From contig CAJINV010000002.1 of NCBI GenBank assembly GCA_905178155.1, forward strand, positions 6,056,476 to 6,120,475: 64,000 nucleotides of DNA, in the 5' to 3' direction. The position numbers and the translations under genes are program-made. This document shows, in pieces, positions 23,124 to 35,011 of this stretch (the stretch's first letter is position 1; every line of letters starts with the position of its first letter). This DNA comes from Amoebophrya sp. A120 (taxonomy: Eukaryota; Sar; Dinophyceae; Syndiniales; Amoebophryaceae). A model generated the notes under the pieces. The model saw only the letters and a list, made by a program, of their open reading frames with translations. It had not been told where the DNA came from and made no database searches.

Positions 23124-26100
23124 TTATGATAAATCCTGCTGCGCCTCCCGCTCTTCCTCCGGGTAGAAATACGCAAATGCCAAGAACAGCAGCGCCGCAC
23201 AGAACACGAGCTTGGCAGCGTCAGACAGGTTTTTCAAGTCCCCCTATCAAGTGTAAAAGTGTTTGGGTCTGGAAGAATGCAACCTGTCGCGCTAAATCTG
23301 AAGCATGCAAAAATCTGCGCTGCATGATTACCAGAAGTCGCCCAGTTTTGACCAAGTCGGGAGGGAGTTTCTCATGCAGGATAGGCATGAGAGAGATCGC
23401 GCAGAGTCTGTCATGCTAGGTCCTGCATTCCAGACCTCATGGGTCATGGAAAAGCTGCATGACAAGTCGCGCACTCTTCCAGACCCAGACATTTTTACAT
23501 TTGATACCCCCATCCGGGCCTCCATACCAGTGTCCGTAATGTACCATTTGTGATTCGCCATGGCAATGCGCGTTAGCCACGCGTACAACATCCCCGTGCT
23601 CTGCGCCTCCTGCCGCGCGTTCTGCGCGGCCTCACTGGCAACGTCGCGGTCCTGGCGGAAGTTCCCCGCAACGGGCAGGACTTGCGGGGACCCGGGGAGA
23701 TTTTCCATCAGAATCAGGTCGCCCGGCTGGAAATGGGCCGTGTCCTCCTGCTCGCTGTTGTAATGCTCGAAGGGATCTCTACCGATGTAGAAATCAAAAT
23801 CGGCCTCGTGGTTCTTCACACTAGAAGTACGAAAAGAAGAAGAAGAACTGCTTGCTGTGGAAACTACAGCTTCGTCTCTGCTCGTCTTCGTTTGCGGCTC
23901 AAGAACCTTTCCTGACGACTTCTGGTTGAGCGCCGGCGGGTCTCGTACTCCCACCTTTGCGGTGACTTTTCCCTCATCCTCGTTAATTTGATTCACCGCT
24001 TGCTTGACTGCAGCGACATCAAGGGACTCTTTCTTCGTAGCAGCTCGGCCAGCCCGAGCATTCTTGCTCTTGTTCTTCTTCTTCCTTTTTTCGGCTGCGG
24101 CGGCGAAGGGATTTCTGACAACAGCTTTCTGCTTCTTGGCTGGCTTACTGTTATGCTGTGCAAAACGTCTTGCAGCGCACACGTCTGAACAAGTTCTTGA
24201 CGATGGCAAAACAAATGACAGGATGAATTATTTCTTTGTTCACTTTCGATATCGAATAGTACAAATTTTGATTCATCGGAAAAGTCGCATAGCATTTTTT
24301 TGACGGTGCGATAGTACTTTTGCAACTCATACTTGTCGTACCCCCGGTCTTGTTCGGGAGCTCTGGCCGGCACCCTCGCGTCTTTATCTATATCATTTCC
24401 AAGTGGCGCATTGCAAATACTGTCTCGGTATTTATTGTCTTGCTCCGCCCGCTGTTTTTCCTTCTCAGACAGGGGCGCTGCGACCTGTTTACTGCCTTTG
24501 TCCTTGTTGTTCTGTCGCGCTGCTGGGGAGTTGTGTTTTGTTCCTTGCTGGCCGTTCTGTGGACTGCCTGCGCCGGATGCAGTTGTACTACTGGATCCAG
24601 CGGTACTGGATGTTTCCTTGTGATTCGTACGCCTTGTTGTACCCCTAGCCTTTCTTTGTTTCCGGTCATATGACGCGATTAGCTCATCCCGGTCAAAGAA
24701 ATCCAAAAACCAGGAAGCCAGCCAGCCATACTTCTTGAGGTTTTCCGCTCTCCTTTTCTCCCGGTCTTCCTTCACCCAGGTCCGGCGCTCTTCCTCCTTT
24801 TCCGCATGCAGCTCCTCGGCCATGCTCGCCATTGGACTGACGCGGAGACAGTACCGCGTGTACAGGCCGTCGTGGTAGTAGTACACCGGAGCGATTTCCG
24901 GACCAACGGTGGCATTTTTCTCCGCCACGCGCTCCAGGTATTCGTGAATCCGCATGCCATTCCGTTTCCGCACCCCTTCCCTCCGCATCATTTCGCTTCG
25001 TTTCTGCGAATTCCCTTCTTCGCGAAGTAGTTCCGGGCGGCTGTATAGGTCGAACGCGTTATGAAATGTGGGAGCAGACGCGGTAGCAGCCATAGTCGCC
25101 GCTCGCATAGGAGAACTCGTGTTGTCTACTTTCTCATCCTCTATGCTCTTCGTCAAAGTTTCCTCATCGGCCTCGAACACCAGAGGCTTCACGGGCATCA
25201 CCTGTTGGCAGTATCTCAGCACCTGCATCTGCAAAAAAATCCGCCGGTTGCTCGGCGGCGGAAATGCGTAGGGAGGTTTGATCAGGTGCGCTTGTTCTTG
25301 CGGACCGCCGTTGGTGGAGGTGGTGGACGATTCAGTACTAGTAGTACTTTTCATCTTCTTCCACATAGCCCATTCGCTTTCCGCAACCTCTTCGTCGGAT
25401 TCGTAATAGCCCCAGGTCCACTGCAGGCTGTACTCTTGGAGAATGTTCGGCCTGGTATACTGCGATCCGGTGATTTGCCCCGGGTGCGGGTACTGCAGGG
25501 TGGGGAACACCAGCGATTCGTAGTCTGCCCAGCGGAACTTTTGCTTCACGAAGTTTGCAAAGGCGTCGAAAAACTTCTGACTGATGACATCCATCTTCAA
25601 GTTTTTCCGTTTGAATGTCTTTTCCCGGCGGTCCGGCGCCGTCTTCCGGTGCCCGCGCAGCCGGCTTGTCATGTTTTTTTCGTCCAGCACCAAACTGGGC
25701 GGGCTGCGCACGTGGTACAGCTGAAGGAGGGAAGGCGGGATAGTACTAGTACCTTCATCGTTCTTCTTTTGCTCGTCAGCTGCTGCGCTCTTCTTTTGTG
25801 CCTTCTTGTTTTCATCCGGTTTTCCGGAGGGAGAGGGCGTTTCAGGTGGGAACAGCGCACTGTCGTCTTCCAGCAAGTAGGGGTCGCAATCCTGGTTGGT
25901 CGTCCGCATCTGCCACCGAGCTAGATCGTCGTGGTGCTTGCTGACATGATTAATTTCCTGTCGCTGCATCGCATTGGTCAACGCCATCAAATGCCGAAAT
26001 TTGTCGTTTATCATCCCGTTATCATGGACTTTTCCCTGGTAGAAGACGGTGCTTGCCGGGATGGCCTCCGCCGTCCAGTTCGCGCGCTGCAGGTTTTTAC

Positions 26101-29100
26101 TCAGCAACACGTGGTCCGTAGTGGAATCTTCATCATCTTGTTCTTCCGGTCGAACATAGTTGTTGTAAGCTGGTTGCTCCTGCTCCTCTTCATCATCGTA
26201 CTCATCTGGCTCGCGCGTGAACACGTTCCGCAGGCGCCTCGCCTCCATTCGGGAGATGTTTCGGGCAACGTCCCGGGCAATCTTTTTCACGCGGGCCAGC
26301 TCGGTGGCCGGCAGTCCGGTCATGTCGATCAGTTCCGCTGTAGTATACGCTTCCATCTTCGTGGCCAGGTCGTCCCCAATGTTCCGCACATACGTCAGAT
26401 TTGACATTCGCAGTTGCGCCGCGATGAAGTATCAAATGTAAAAATGTCTGGGTCTGGAAGAATACAAACTTGTGATGCGCATTTCAAGACACAGAAAAAT
26501 CTCTCATGCATAGTTAGCAAAAGCTGCCCAGTTTCTGCCACCATAATGGGGGATTTGTCATGCGGATTCGGCATTGCGAAAGTTTCTCGAAGCCTGTGAT
26601 GCTAGAGCTCCCATGCCAGACCTTCTGTGTCATGCAAAAACAGCATGACTCTTCCAGATTCAGACATTTTTGCATTTCATATGAAGTTCTTCCGGGCGAT
26701 TTCCTGTGCGGTCACGTTGTATTCCGGGTACTGAATGGTTCCATTGACTTTCTTATCCTGTGCAAAAGTATCGCACTCGTACTAATTGCAGATATGCATG
26801 ACAAATCCAACTTTCTACCTGAAATAGCATGACAAATTGCATTTTTGTTCTTGGGAAAATTTGTAATGCAGTTTATACTTGTACGATAGTTTTGCAATGC
26901 ATATTTCTTTAAGCCCCGGGATGAAAGCGATTGCGATAACTCAATGTCGTCAGCGACGATAAGTTCATCTTCGCGAGTAGTTTCGTTGTGGAACAAATTA
27001 GTTGTCGCCACATTCATTTTCTGCGACACGGCGATATCAAGTTGATGACCCGTCTCGTTGTTGTTCAAAGCAGGACTAGAAGTTGCACTCACGTGCTTTT
27101 TCTGCTGGGACCACATATTCAGCAGGGAAGGTCTTGCGCTTTCGACCGCCTCTCGCACCGCAGCCTTTCTGTTTCGCGAAGTGTTATTGGCAATGTTTGA
27201 CAGCGCCAAAATCCATTCTGTGGTGCTAAGAGGCTGGGCGTCTTTCGGAGTTCCATCGGCTTCCGAGTATCGCCCCCAGCGATCCTCTATGGATTGCAAA
27301 AATGTCTGGGTCTGGAAGATTGCGAGATTTGTCATGCTTGCCTGGCATGACAAAAAAGTTTGCGATGCGTGTTCGAGAAGAGACCCTCTTGCCTGTCATG
27401 CAAAAACGCAGTTTCTCATGCGAACACAGCAACACAAAATAGCGCAGATATTTGTATTTCTTATGCTTGGCTGTGCATTACAGAGCAGTCACTATTCCCA
27501 ACATAGCATTACAAGTTTCCAGACCCAGACACTTTTACATTTCATATCCTCATCCTGCTCGTCCTCATCGAGCTTACCGGAAAGGTCCAGCAGAGAGGAG
27601 TATGCTCGCACCAGACTGCTGTCCAGTCCTTTCATTAAATTTTCCTCTTCCCCCGGCATGCTTCTCGGCAGAAACAAAAACTGCTCGGGCATGTGCCTGC
27701 GCATCTCCTCACTGCTTTCCCAGAAGTCAAAGGGCAGCCCCAGAACGGTCGAAGCTTCCTGGCGCCACAGCATGTACTGGGTGTGATTCACGTGCACGCC
27801 CTTGATGGTGAAAGGCGGGGTGCGAATCCAGGTGCTTGACCTTTTATTTCTCACCGTGGTCGAGGGAGTTGTTCGGGGGCCAGATGAATTTGTGATCTTG
27901 TTCCTTGCGGCTGACGACGTAATTTCATTTACAGGAGCTGCGGTTCGTCCGCTTGAAGCTGGAACCACGAGGGGTCCTCGGGACATCACGGTCGGACCGT
28001 CAGCAGCTCCATCCGCTACTTCATCCACGGGTACTGGCAGTTGCGGCTGCAGCTCAGCATTACCCTCCTGGTCCTTCGTTTGGTTCATCTTTGGTACTAG
28101 TGCGTCGTGCGCGCCAGGACGAACATCATGATCTTCAGCACTGTGGCCACCGGATGAAAACTGTTGAGCATTTTCCTGAGGTGTCGTCGTGGCCGCGCCC
28201 GGAGACATAGCAGCGCGAATGTGTGCCCTGAGTTCCTCGGTATACGAGGTATCGTTCAATGAAGGAGCAGGAAGTGACGTTCGCAAGAATGCGCCCCCTT
28301 CGACTACATTCGGTTGAGATAAATGCTCGTCGCTGTTGTTCTCCGGTACAGCTACTGCCGGCGCTGGCAACAGTCGCGGATCATGTTGATCCTTTACAAC
28401 TTCCCCGCTCTTGTCAAAAATCTTCGTGTTCCGCAGAATTTCGCCCCCACCGTCGCTCGTCCCGGAGGTTCTTTTCGTCCTAGTTGTAGTCCCCGATGTA
28501 GTTGAAAGTGATTTGTTCTTCACCGGATAAATGGGCACAATTTTCACACCGTACAAGTTCCGCCCATATTTCTTCACGGCGAGCGGCGTGTGGTAGTAGA
28601 TCAGCACCTGGGACAGCAAGAATTGGTGCTTCCGCTGCAATTCCTTCTCTTGCAGCTCGCGCGTGACCAACTTCGTGTTGTTCAGAAGATTGAGCGCGAT
28701 GCGTTTCTCGATTTGCCTTTTGTTCTTATCAAATGCAAAAGTGTCTGGGTCTGGAAGTAAGAGTCATGCTGTTTTTGCATGACACAGAAGGTCTGGGATG
28801 GAAGCTCTAGCATCACAGGTTTCGAGAAGCGTTCGTAATGCCGAATCCGCATGACAAATCCCTGACTTTGGTGACAGAAAGTGGGCAACTTTTGCTGCCT
28901 ATGCATGGGAGATTTTTCTGTGTTCTGAAATGCGCATCACAAGTTTGTATTCTTCCAGACCCAGACATTTTTGCACTTGATAGTTCTGCTTTTTCTGCAA
29001 GTCGAGCTCGAAGTAAATCATGTTTTTCCCTTGCTGCTTTTCCAGTGCGGAGGCTTTTTTGTGTCTCTGGTTCTTCACGGTCAGTTTCGGGAAATCCTTG

Positions 29101-32100
29101 ACCTGAAAGTCGTTAAGCGGCACCAAAACGTACTTGTCGAGCGTTTTTCCCTTGTGCTCAATCATCGTGCGAATCACCTGCGTATCCTCATGCGTTTCGT
29201 GGAAGGCGGGAAAGAGAATCTCCACGTCCAGGGTGGTGTTGCGGAGGAACTCCGCGTTCGGTTTCAATAATTTGTTTTTGTTTCTACTAGTAGAAGTACC
29301 CGCATGTTGACGCTTTTTGTTGTTGCCGCTCAACACCTGGTCGCTCTTGTGCCTGCCAGAGCTCGTCGGTGAAGCTGAAGCACCATCCAGATGGTCCATC
29401 CCAGGAAGCGTGGACGTGCCGTTACTCCACGTTTGGTTTCTGTACGCCTATCCAGGAAGAAACACCCATCAACATCCGATTTGTCATGCGAAACACGTAT
29501 CAACTCATGTGTTTGTCATGCAAAAAATGGATGTGGATGGGTTTTTTTCTGCGGATAACTCCACAAACACACCGATGACCGACTCAATCACCGTGCCTTG
29601 CAGGAGAACAACTTCCCTATTCAGCCGGTCCACGATCTCCAGGTCAAGTGCGGGCGTCGTTTTGTTCGTGTAGGGGACCGGAAACGCGGCCTCCATTTCC
29701 CGGGTGGAAGGGTCATTTTTGTATATTATGACCTGCTTAACAAGCGACGTTACAATCTCAAAACGTTACGAATAGAGTTTGAAAATCTGTGATGCAAGAA
29801 GTGCACGATCTAGTCAAGGCACACAGGACTGCGCATGAGAAGCTCCGAAGTTGTCCCGCACCGCTCTGCAATCTGCCGAAATTTGTGTTGAAGAAAGTGG
29901 AATGGTCTGCGAGTCTGTCATGCTCATTATGCAAGACAAATCCCAGATTCTATTGCAACGTGTGAGATTGTAACGTTTGAGCAGGTCATATATACGTCTC
30001 GTTCCTTCTTCTGTTCCTGCTTGGACCGAAACTTCCGCAGCTTGCCCCCAATGTTTGCAGATGGAGTTGTTGTCCCGCCCGGCGATGATTTTTTTGACTG
30101 GTGTCGCTGCTCCCTTTTTTGCTGAATAAGTTCGTGACGACCTTGCTCTCCTTCTTCACTAGTGCCACCAGTCGTAGAAGTAGAAACAGCACTTCTACCA
30201 GAAGATGCATCCGCTTGACCCGCTTGTTCCTGTGCTGTTGCACGTAATAGAGTTGCGCGACCAACACCTGGTGCTCCAGCACCTCCAGCGAAAACATTTT
30301 TTCCTACTTGGTTCAGGTTCGAGAAAAAGTTGAAATTGCCGTTCGTAACGTACTATCAAATGTAAAAATGTCTGGGTCTGGAAACTTGTGATGCTGGGTG
30401 GCGTCTCATGATGAGGCCACACATCCACATGCTGGCTCAGCATGACAAGTTTCTGAGCTTCTAGGTGTTGCCTATTCTGCATGACAAACTGCGTTTCTGC
30501 ATCACAGAAAAGTGGAGCCCTTGGGTAACGTGCATGACAGATTTAAGAGTCATGCCAGACAAGCATGACAAACATGAATTCTTCCAGACCCAGACACTTT
30601 TACAGTTGATACGTACAGCAGCTTCCGCATCACGGGCACGCGGTCCAGTTTCGGACGGTAGCCCAGCTGGATGTGCGCGTTGAGGTGGGAGACTTGCTTC
30701 TTGTCGAACGACGTCTGCCGGAGGTCGCCGTTAAGGTAAAATTCGATACCGTTTTGGGCCATAACTGCTTCTGCTGAATGAGGTGTTTGCTGTTCTTCTG
30801 GTGAAGTAGATGCACCAGTATTTTTCTTTCCCACCTCCGCGCCGGGTGGACCTCCACTTTTGGTCGCTTTATTTCCACCTGGTTCTTGTGGTTGTTGAAC
30901 TGGTAGTACAACTTCATGCTCCTTCACATCGGAGAGGTGGTTCTTTGCTGACGTGGGGGTAGGACTCGTGGTAATGGTCGGACTTGTTCTTGTTTCTGGC
31001 GAGTTACTATGTTCGCCAGCCCCGCGAGCGGAAGTCGTTACTGTAGTGACGTTTTGGTCTTTGTCCTGCAGATGATCATGCTCCTTTTTGTTTTCCGCCG
31101 TGTCCTCCTGAGGCTTGGGAGCAGCTGCTGGCATCACTTCATTTTCTACCAGAGTGATGTTGGGTTGTTGCGTGCTATCGGAAAAATCACCAAAGCTTTC
31201 CTCTTGTTGAACAGCTTGAGGAGCTAATCCGACCTCGGAATCAGTCGCAGCGGACGCTGGAGTAGATGAAGTAGAAGTACTCGTCGACGTGGCACTACCT
31301 CCAACATTCTCCTGCATAATCCTGCCTTCCTTCCCCGCTGGATCCTTGCCACTCGACGCCATAGAAGTACTGGCACCAAGCGGCAGAATCGAGGTGGTTG
31401 TGGTTGTTGTCTTGAAGTTAGAGTGGAGAGGCGGCTCGGAATCTATGTCAGCTCCGGCGTCAAGGGAAGGACGAGCCTCTACTTTGTGGTCGTCTCCTGT
31501 TCTTCCCCGTCTCTCGGCTTGTTTGTCTGGCTGAATATTATTTCCCCCGGGTGCAACCTGTGCACGGCCACCCGTGCGAGCGTCTGTCTCTAGTACCTCA
31601 TCAGGATCGACACGTTTTATTTCTTTTTCAGGACTAGGATGATCGGTTGTCAGATTATAGCTGATAAACAGCTGCCGGGAAAATTTCTTCTCCGGTAAAA
31701 ACAAGTCTTGATTGACTTCTCTGTCAAACGACAAACCGCGACGGCGAGGACCATTTCGAAGGCGTTTAATAGCTCCTCCAGCTGTAAGAACCTCTCTACT
31801 AGTACTACCTCCGGCCGAAGTTCTAGTCTTGGTGATCATCGACGTCCTGTGATTTTTGCTTACGTCACCACCGTGGTCCTCGTCGTGGCTCGCCCCTCCT
31901 CTGTTTTGATATTCATCAAGCGCCGCCGATGGAAGATGAAGAAGAGGCTCTACGAGTACTTCCTGGTGGTCCGCTAGACTTTGATGATCTTCTTCGTGAG
32001 AATTTTCAACTACATCCGGCACGAGTTCCCGCGCCTCGAGTATTCTCATATTTCGGCTCAAGGTTTCGAAGCAGGCGTTTTCCCGGGTTATTTTCTGGTA

Positions 32101-33513
32101 GTACTTCTGCTCTTCGGGCGTCATCTCGGTGATCTTTGACTTCAAGTGCCGTGCCCACGTCACCTGCAGCGTGTCGTTCAGCCGGTACTCAAAGGTGCGC
32201 CAACTCCACTGAAAATTGTATTCCAGCAAAATTCCGTTCTGCATCACTTGCGACCCAACGATCTTGTTCGCATACGGGAACTGCACTTTTGGGAACAGCA
32301 GCTGCGTCTTGTCCACCCAGGCCCCGCCGGAGTCCGCGAGCTGCTCGGAAAACGCGTTGAAGAACAAATCGTCCACGTAGTCTTGCGGTTCGTCACTCTC
32401 CCAGGTGAAAGAACCATCCTCCGCGACGGTGCTTTTCAAGTCCAAGGGTGGGAAGGCGTTTCGGGAGTGCGACGGGTGGTCCGGGGGGTAGCTCCGCGTG
32501 ATGTTAAACACGCTCCCTTTCTTGTCCGTCACCATGTATCGCCGCGACTCGAGGAGGGGAAATGTGCGTCGTGCTGTGTTTATTTTCGTGTTCTTGTGCC
32601 GCATAGTATCTGCTGCTTCGCCAACATCGAGATGATCCTCTTGCGTGTCGAATGACTCAAACTCATAATCCTCGCCGTGGTCCGTGTGGCTCCTGCTATG
32701 ATCCAACATCTGCAAGTTGCGACGTCCTGTCTTGGATGCTGACTTCATGGGGCTCATGGTTGGAACCAGTCCCGGCCGGCCAAACAGAAATTTTCGGTCC
32801 TCGTTGTACACGCTGAAAAACCCCAAGTCGTCGAAGTCCGGGCCGGAATGCAGCCACCCAAAGGTGGACAGAGACAGAATGACGGACACAACCGCCAGGC
32901 CAATGAAAAATTGCATAATCTTCCGGTACCTCTTGCAAAACTCGTTCAGAAGCAGCCGTTTCTGGGCTGCCGGATTTTTATAGTGCTGCCCGCCAAGAGT
33001 AGAGCCGTGGCTCGAATTATTATGATCACACGAAAAGGTGTAAATCCACCCGAAGAAAAAGTTCCAATAGCCTCGCCAAACCCGCATTCGGCGCTCCCGC
33101 TCTTGCTGCTTCTGTCCTGCGAGAATGAGTTTTAGCGTCTGCGCGGACTTCAACGACCGAGCTTGCTGCGAAGTTGTGTGGTTCTGCTGATCGTCTTGGT
33201 GCTCGGATTCGAACGGTCCTCCAGTCGTAGTTCCAGATGAATTTGTGTGGCTGCCCCTCGAAGAGCCCGGGGCCCATCCCGATCCATTATCTTGATTACT
33301 GGAGCTGCCCGACGAGGTGTGGTGCGGGTTCTGTGCCTGTGGCGCTGCGTTCTTGGATGATGTCGAAACCCCCTTAGACGTCGAGGAGCCCCCTCCATGT
33401 CCGCCAGCTCTGCCTGCGGACGAAGCGCCTGGTGGCGCCTTGCTTTTTTTCTTGGCCGGTTTTGCAGCCTTGGACGCAGAGCGACCAGGGAGAATCCACG
33501 AAAACGCAAACAT
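23124..33513 (-). CDS. Giant membrane protein of unknown function, ten exons, eight inserted elements
   Basis: Exons 33513-30612, 30348-29991, 29721-29558, 29443-28983, 28721-27547, 27282-26904, 26748-26682, 26424-24244, 24184-23507 and 23239-23124 give 8,481 nt, 2,826 residues. The first ATG in the frame opens MFAFSWILPGRSASK. A membrane helix (FFIGLAVVSVILSLSTFGWL) lies near 32,880, and a second closes the protein (LVFCAALLFLAFAYFY, near 23,180). Two copies of a module of about 70 residues appear: LLFPKVQFPYANKIVGSQ...LLEYNFQWSW (near 32,250) and LVFPTLQYPHPGQITGSQ...LQEYSLQWTW (near 25,450). Between them are long Ser/Thr- and Gln-rich linkers, a positively charged helix (ELQEKELQRKHQFL) and NxS/T sites. 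Eight introns are inserted elements; one (24185-24243) is a 59-nt GT-AG intron. I do not recognise the family. Confidence 0.75.
23245..23506. mobile_element. Introner-like element, TIR family 1
   Basis: A 262-bp element with ends TATCAAGTGTAAAAGTGTTT and (reverse complement) TATCAAATGTAAAAATGTCT, both continuing GGGTCTGGAAGA. The duplication CCCCC is at 23240-23244 and 23507-23511. Excision joins MEARMG to DLKNLSDAAK, which leads to the C-terminal membrane helix. Confidence 0.92.
24185..24243 (-). other. Short 59-nt GT-AG spliceosomal intron
   Basis: On the coding strand the intron starts GTGAACAAAG and ends CTTGTTCAG. Removing it joins FVLFDIE to NVCAARRFAQHN and shifts from one open frame to the other. 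Without it the first frame runs on into a different reading of the Lys/Arg-rich region. Confidence 0.7.
26430..26681. mobile_element. Introner-like element, TIR family 1
   Basis: A 252-bp element with ends TATCAAATGTAAAAATGTCT and (reverse complement) TATGAAATGCAAAAATGTCT. The duplication TGAAG is perfect at 26425-26429 and 26682-26686. Excision gives EIARKNFIAAQLRMSN in frame. Confidence 0.93.
26754..26903. mobile_element. Introner-like element, TIR family 2
   Basis: A 150-bp element with left end TATCCTGTGCAAAAGTATCG and right end (reverse complement) TATGCATTGCAAAACTATCG. The duplication TTTCT is perfect at 26749-26753 and 26904-26908. Excision joins SRGLKK to VNGTIQYPEY. The exon left between this and the next element is only 67 nt. 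Confidence 0.92.
27288..27546. mobile_element. Introner-like element, TIR family 1
   Basis: A 259-bp element with ends TATGGATTGCAAAAATGTCT and (reverse complement) TATGAAATGTAAAAGTGTCT, both followed by GGGTCTGGAA. The duplication TCCTC is perfect at 27283-27287 and 27547-27551. Excision joins DEDEQDED to RWGRYSEADG. Confidence 0.92.
28727..28982. mobile_element. Introner-like element, TIR family 1
   Basis: A 256-bp element with ends TATCAAATGCAAAAGTGTCT and (reverse complement) TATCAAGTGCAAAAATGTCT. The duplication GTTCT is perfect at 28722-28726 and 28983-28987. Excision joins LDLQKKQN to KRQIEKRIALN. Its interior resembles the element at 26430-26681 in inverted orientation. Confidence 0.93.
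29449..29557. mobile_element. Smallest introner-like element, TIR family 7
   Basis: A 109-bp element with ends TATCCAGGAAGAAACACCCA and (reverse complement) TATCCGCAGAAAAAAACCCA, both followed by TCxACATCC. The flanks ACGCC (29444-29448) and ACTCC (29558-29562) differ at one base. Excision gives GVFVEYRNQTWSNG in frame. Confidence 0.85.
29727..29990. mobile_element. Introner-like element, TIR family 8
   Basis: A 264-bp element with left end TATGACCTGCTTAACAAGCG and right end (reverse complement) TATGACCTGCTCAAACGTTA, both continuing into CGTTACAATCTC. The flanks TATAT (29722-29726) and TATAC (29991-29995) differ at one base. Excision joins KKERDVY to KNDPSTREM. Confidence 0.88.
30354..30611. 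mobile_element. Introner-like element, TIR family 1
   Basis: A 258-bp element with ends TATCAAATGTAAAAATGTCT and (reverse complement) TATCAACTGTAAAAGTGTCT, both followed by GGGTCTGGAA. The duplication CGTAC is perfect at 30349-30353 and 30612-30616. Excision joins MRKLLYV to TNGNFNFFSNL. Confidence 0.93.
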
Positions 33514-35011
33514 TATACCAGCAACCCAGTTATTTTTACTAGGCTTCGAGACGAACTTTCGAAGTTGGAAAACCAAGTAGGCAAAACAACTTCTTCTCTC
33601 CCGTATAGGTAGATATTACCGATCCGAAAAGATGCTTGTAAGAGGCGACTTTGAACAGAATCAAAATCTAGTGGTCTATTAACGCCTTACTTGTAACACA
33701 TTCACTTTCACATACCTTCCCAGACGACGCAAAACGCAACGAGCAATGCGGAATGGCTGTGAGTATGATCTGCTCGTCCACTTTTTTGAAGGATAAAAAA
33801 CAACAACCAGCAATGTACAGATCGGTGCATCGGTCTAGATTTCTACACAAACAAACAACAAAACGAAGACAAAAAAAAAGCACAGAGATCATGGGTACGA
33901 GCCAACAAAAATGATCGTTTATTACGACCATTGAGTCAAGAATAGATACAAAGCTGCAAATTGCAAATCAGCACAAAAAATTGATCTAGAGTCGGATCTT
34001 TTGGAGTGGCCAGAGCAGTAGCCTGCGAGAGCAGCCACACTATTCCACTGCATCGAGGAAGAGTGATGTGGGCACTGCGTGCATCGCATATGTTGATCTT
34101 TAAAAAAAAATTTTGCTTCATCTTGTTTCTGCTTCCGTTCTTCCACGACACACGGTCTGCTGACCGCCGTCTGCAACTAGATGCACCTTTGTGATGGCGC
34201 GTCAGTAGAGATACTAGCCTTCACATGACTTCGTGATCACAGCCGTCTTATCCGGGTTTTTCTGCGTTTGCGTTGTCAGTCCCGGTATCAATCTGTCCGG
34301 GTCAAAATTCAAAAAGTGATGATTCAAGATAGAAGCGGCACTGGTGACCTGTATCGTGCCATAGAAGGAGAAGTTTAGAACGGTTGCTACTATGATTCGC
34401 TTCATTCTGAAGTTCTTGCTCTTGGTTGTCGAGCGCGACACGACAAGCAAGATTCTTCTAACTACTTACCTCATCAGGTGTTTTAAAGAAGAACGCGAAC
34501 AAATTACAATATTGGCAAAATCTGCCCGAAAGACTAGGTCGTACGGTGGTGCTGTGCCACTGCGTCCCGTTCCCCACGGCGTGGAAGTGGATGTGCTCGA
34601 GCTAGAAACACCGGTCCCTTATTTTCAATAAGTATGACACTGAGAAGAGAGCATCGTCCACATGTTTAATTACACGAAGTAGATGAGATGGGATACTAGG
34701 CGCCGAGGCATCGTATCATGCTCACAGTAATCAACATTCCGTGATTATTTAGCCTGCAGATGGAAGAAGTAAACGGAATCCGGCCACATACGAGCAGCTG
34801 CAGTACGCATCTAGCAATTAGATGATGACGATGATGATGTTACCCAGTAAAGGGTTGACAAGAGGAACAGTGCAGGTGAGCTCCTACTACTGTCCGAGAA
34901 TCACGTTTAGGTGTCGTGAGAGAAGTAAAAAAATTCTTCAAAAAGTTGTTATATATTTACACAGTAAACTCCTAAGTAGACGAATATCCAAGATACTAAC
35001 TACCCTCGCCC
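33514..35011. other. Intergenic, one weak plus-strand frame
   Basis: About 1.5 kb between the arginase stop and the giant gene start. A plus-strand frame at 34392-34631 (MIRFILKFLLLVVERDT..., ending VEVDVLELETPVPYFQ) is the only candidate. It has no neighbour support and would be the only plus-strand gene, so I do not call it. Confidence 0.3.

Noticed and set aside
23245-30611. CRISPR-like or satellite interpretation of the repeated GTCTGGGTCTGGAAG sequence
   Set aside because: The copies are paired inverted ends of separate insertions with different target duplications and no regular spacer pattern.
23124-33513. TMEM43 (LUMA) homology for the giant protein
   Set aside because: The YxxxW-type pattern and C-terminal helix are only superficially similar. 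I could not align the rest of the TMEM43 family features.
34392-34631. Small plus-strand gene MIRFILKFLLLVV...
   Set aside because: Short, no domain, opposite to every other gene and without neighbour support.
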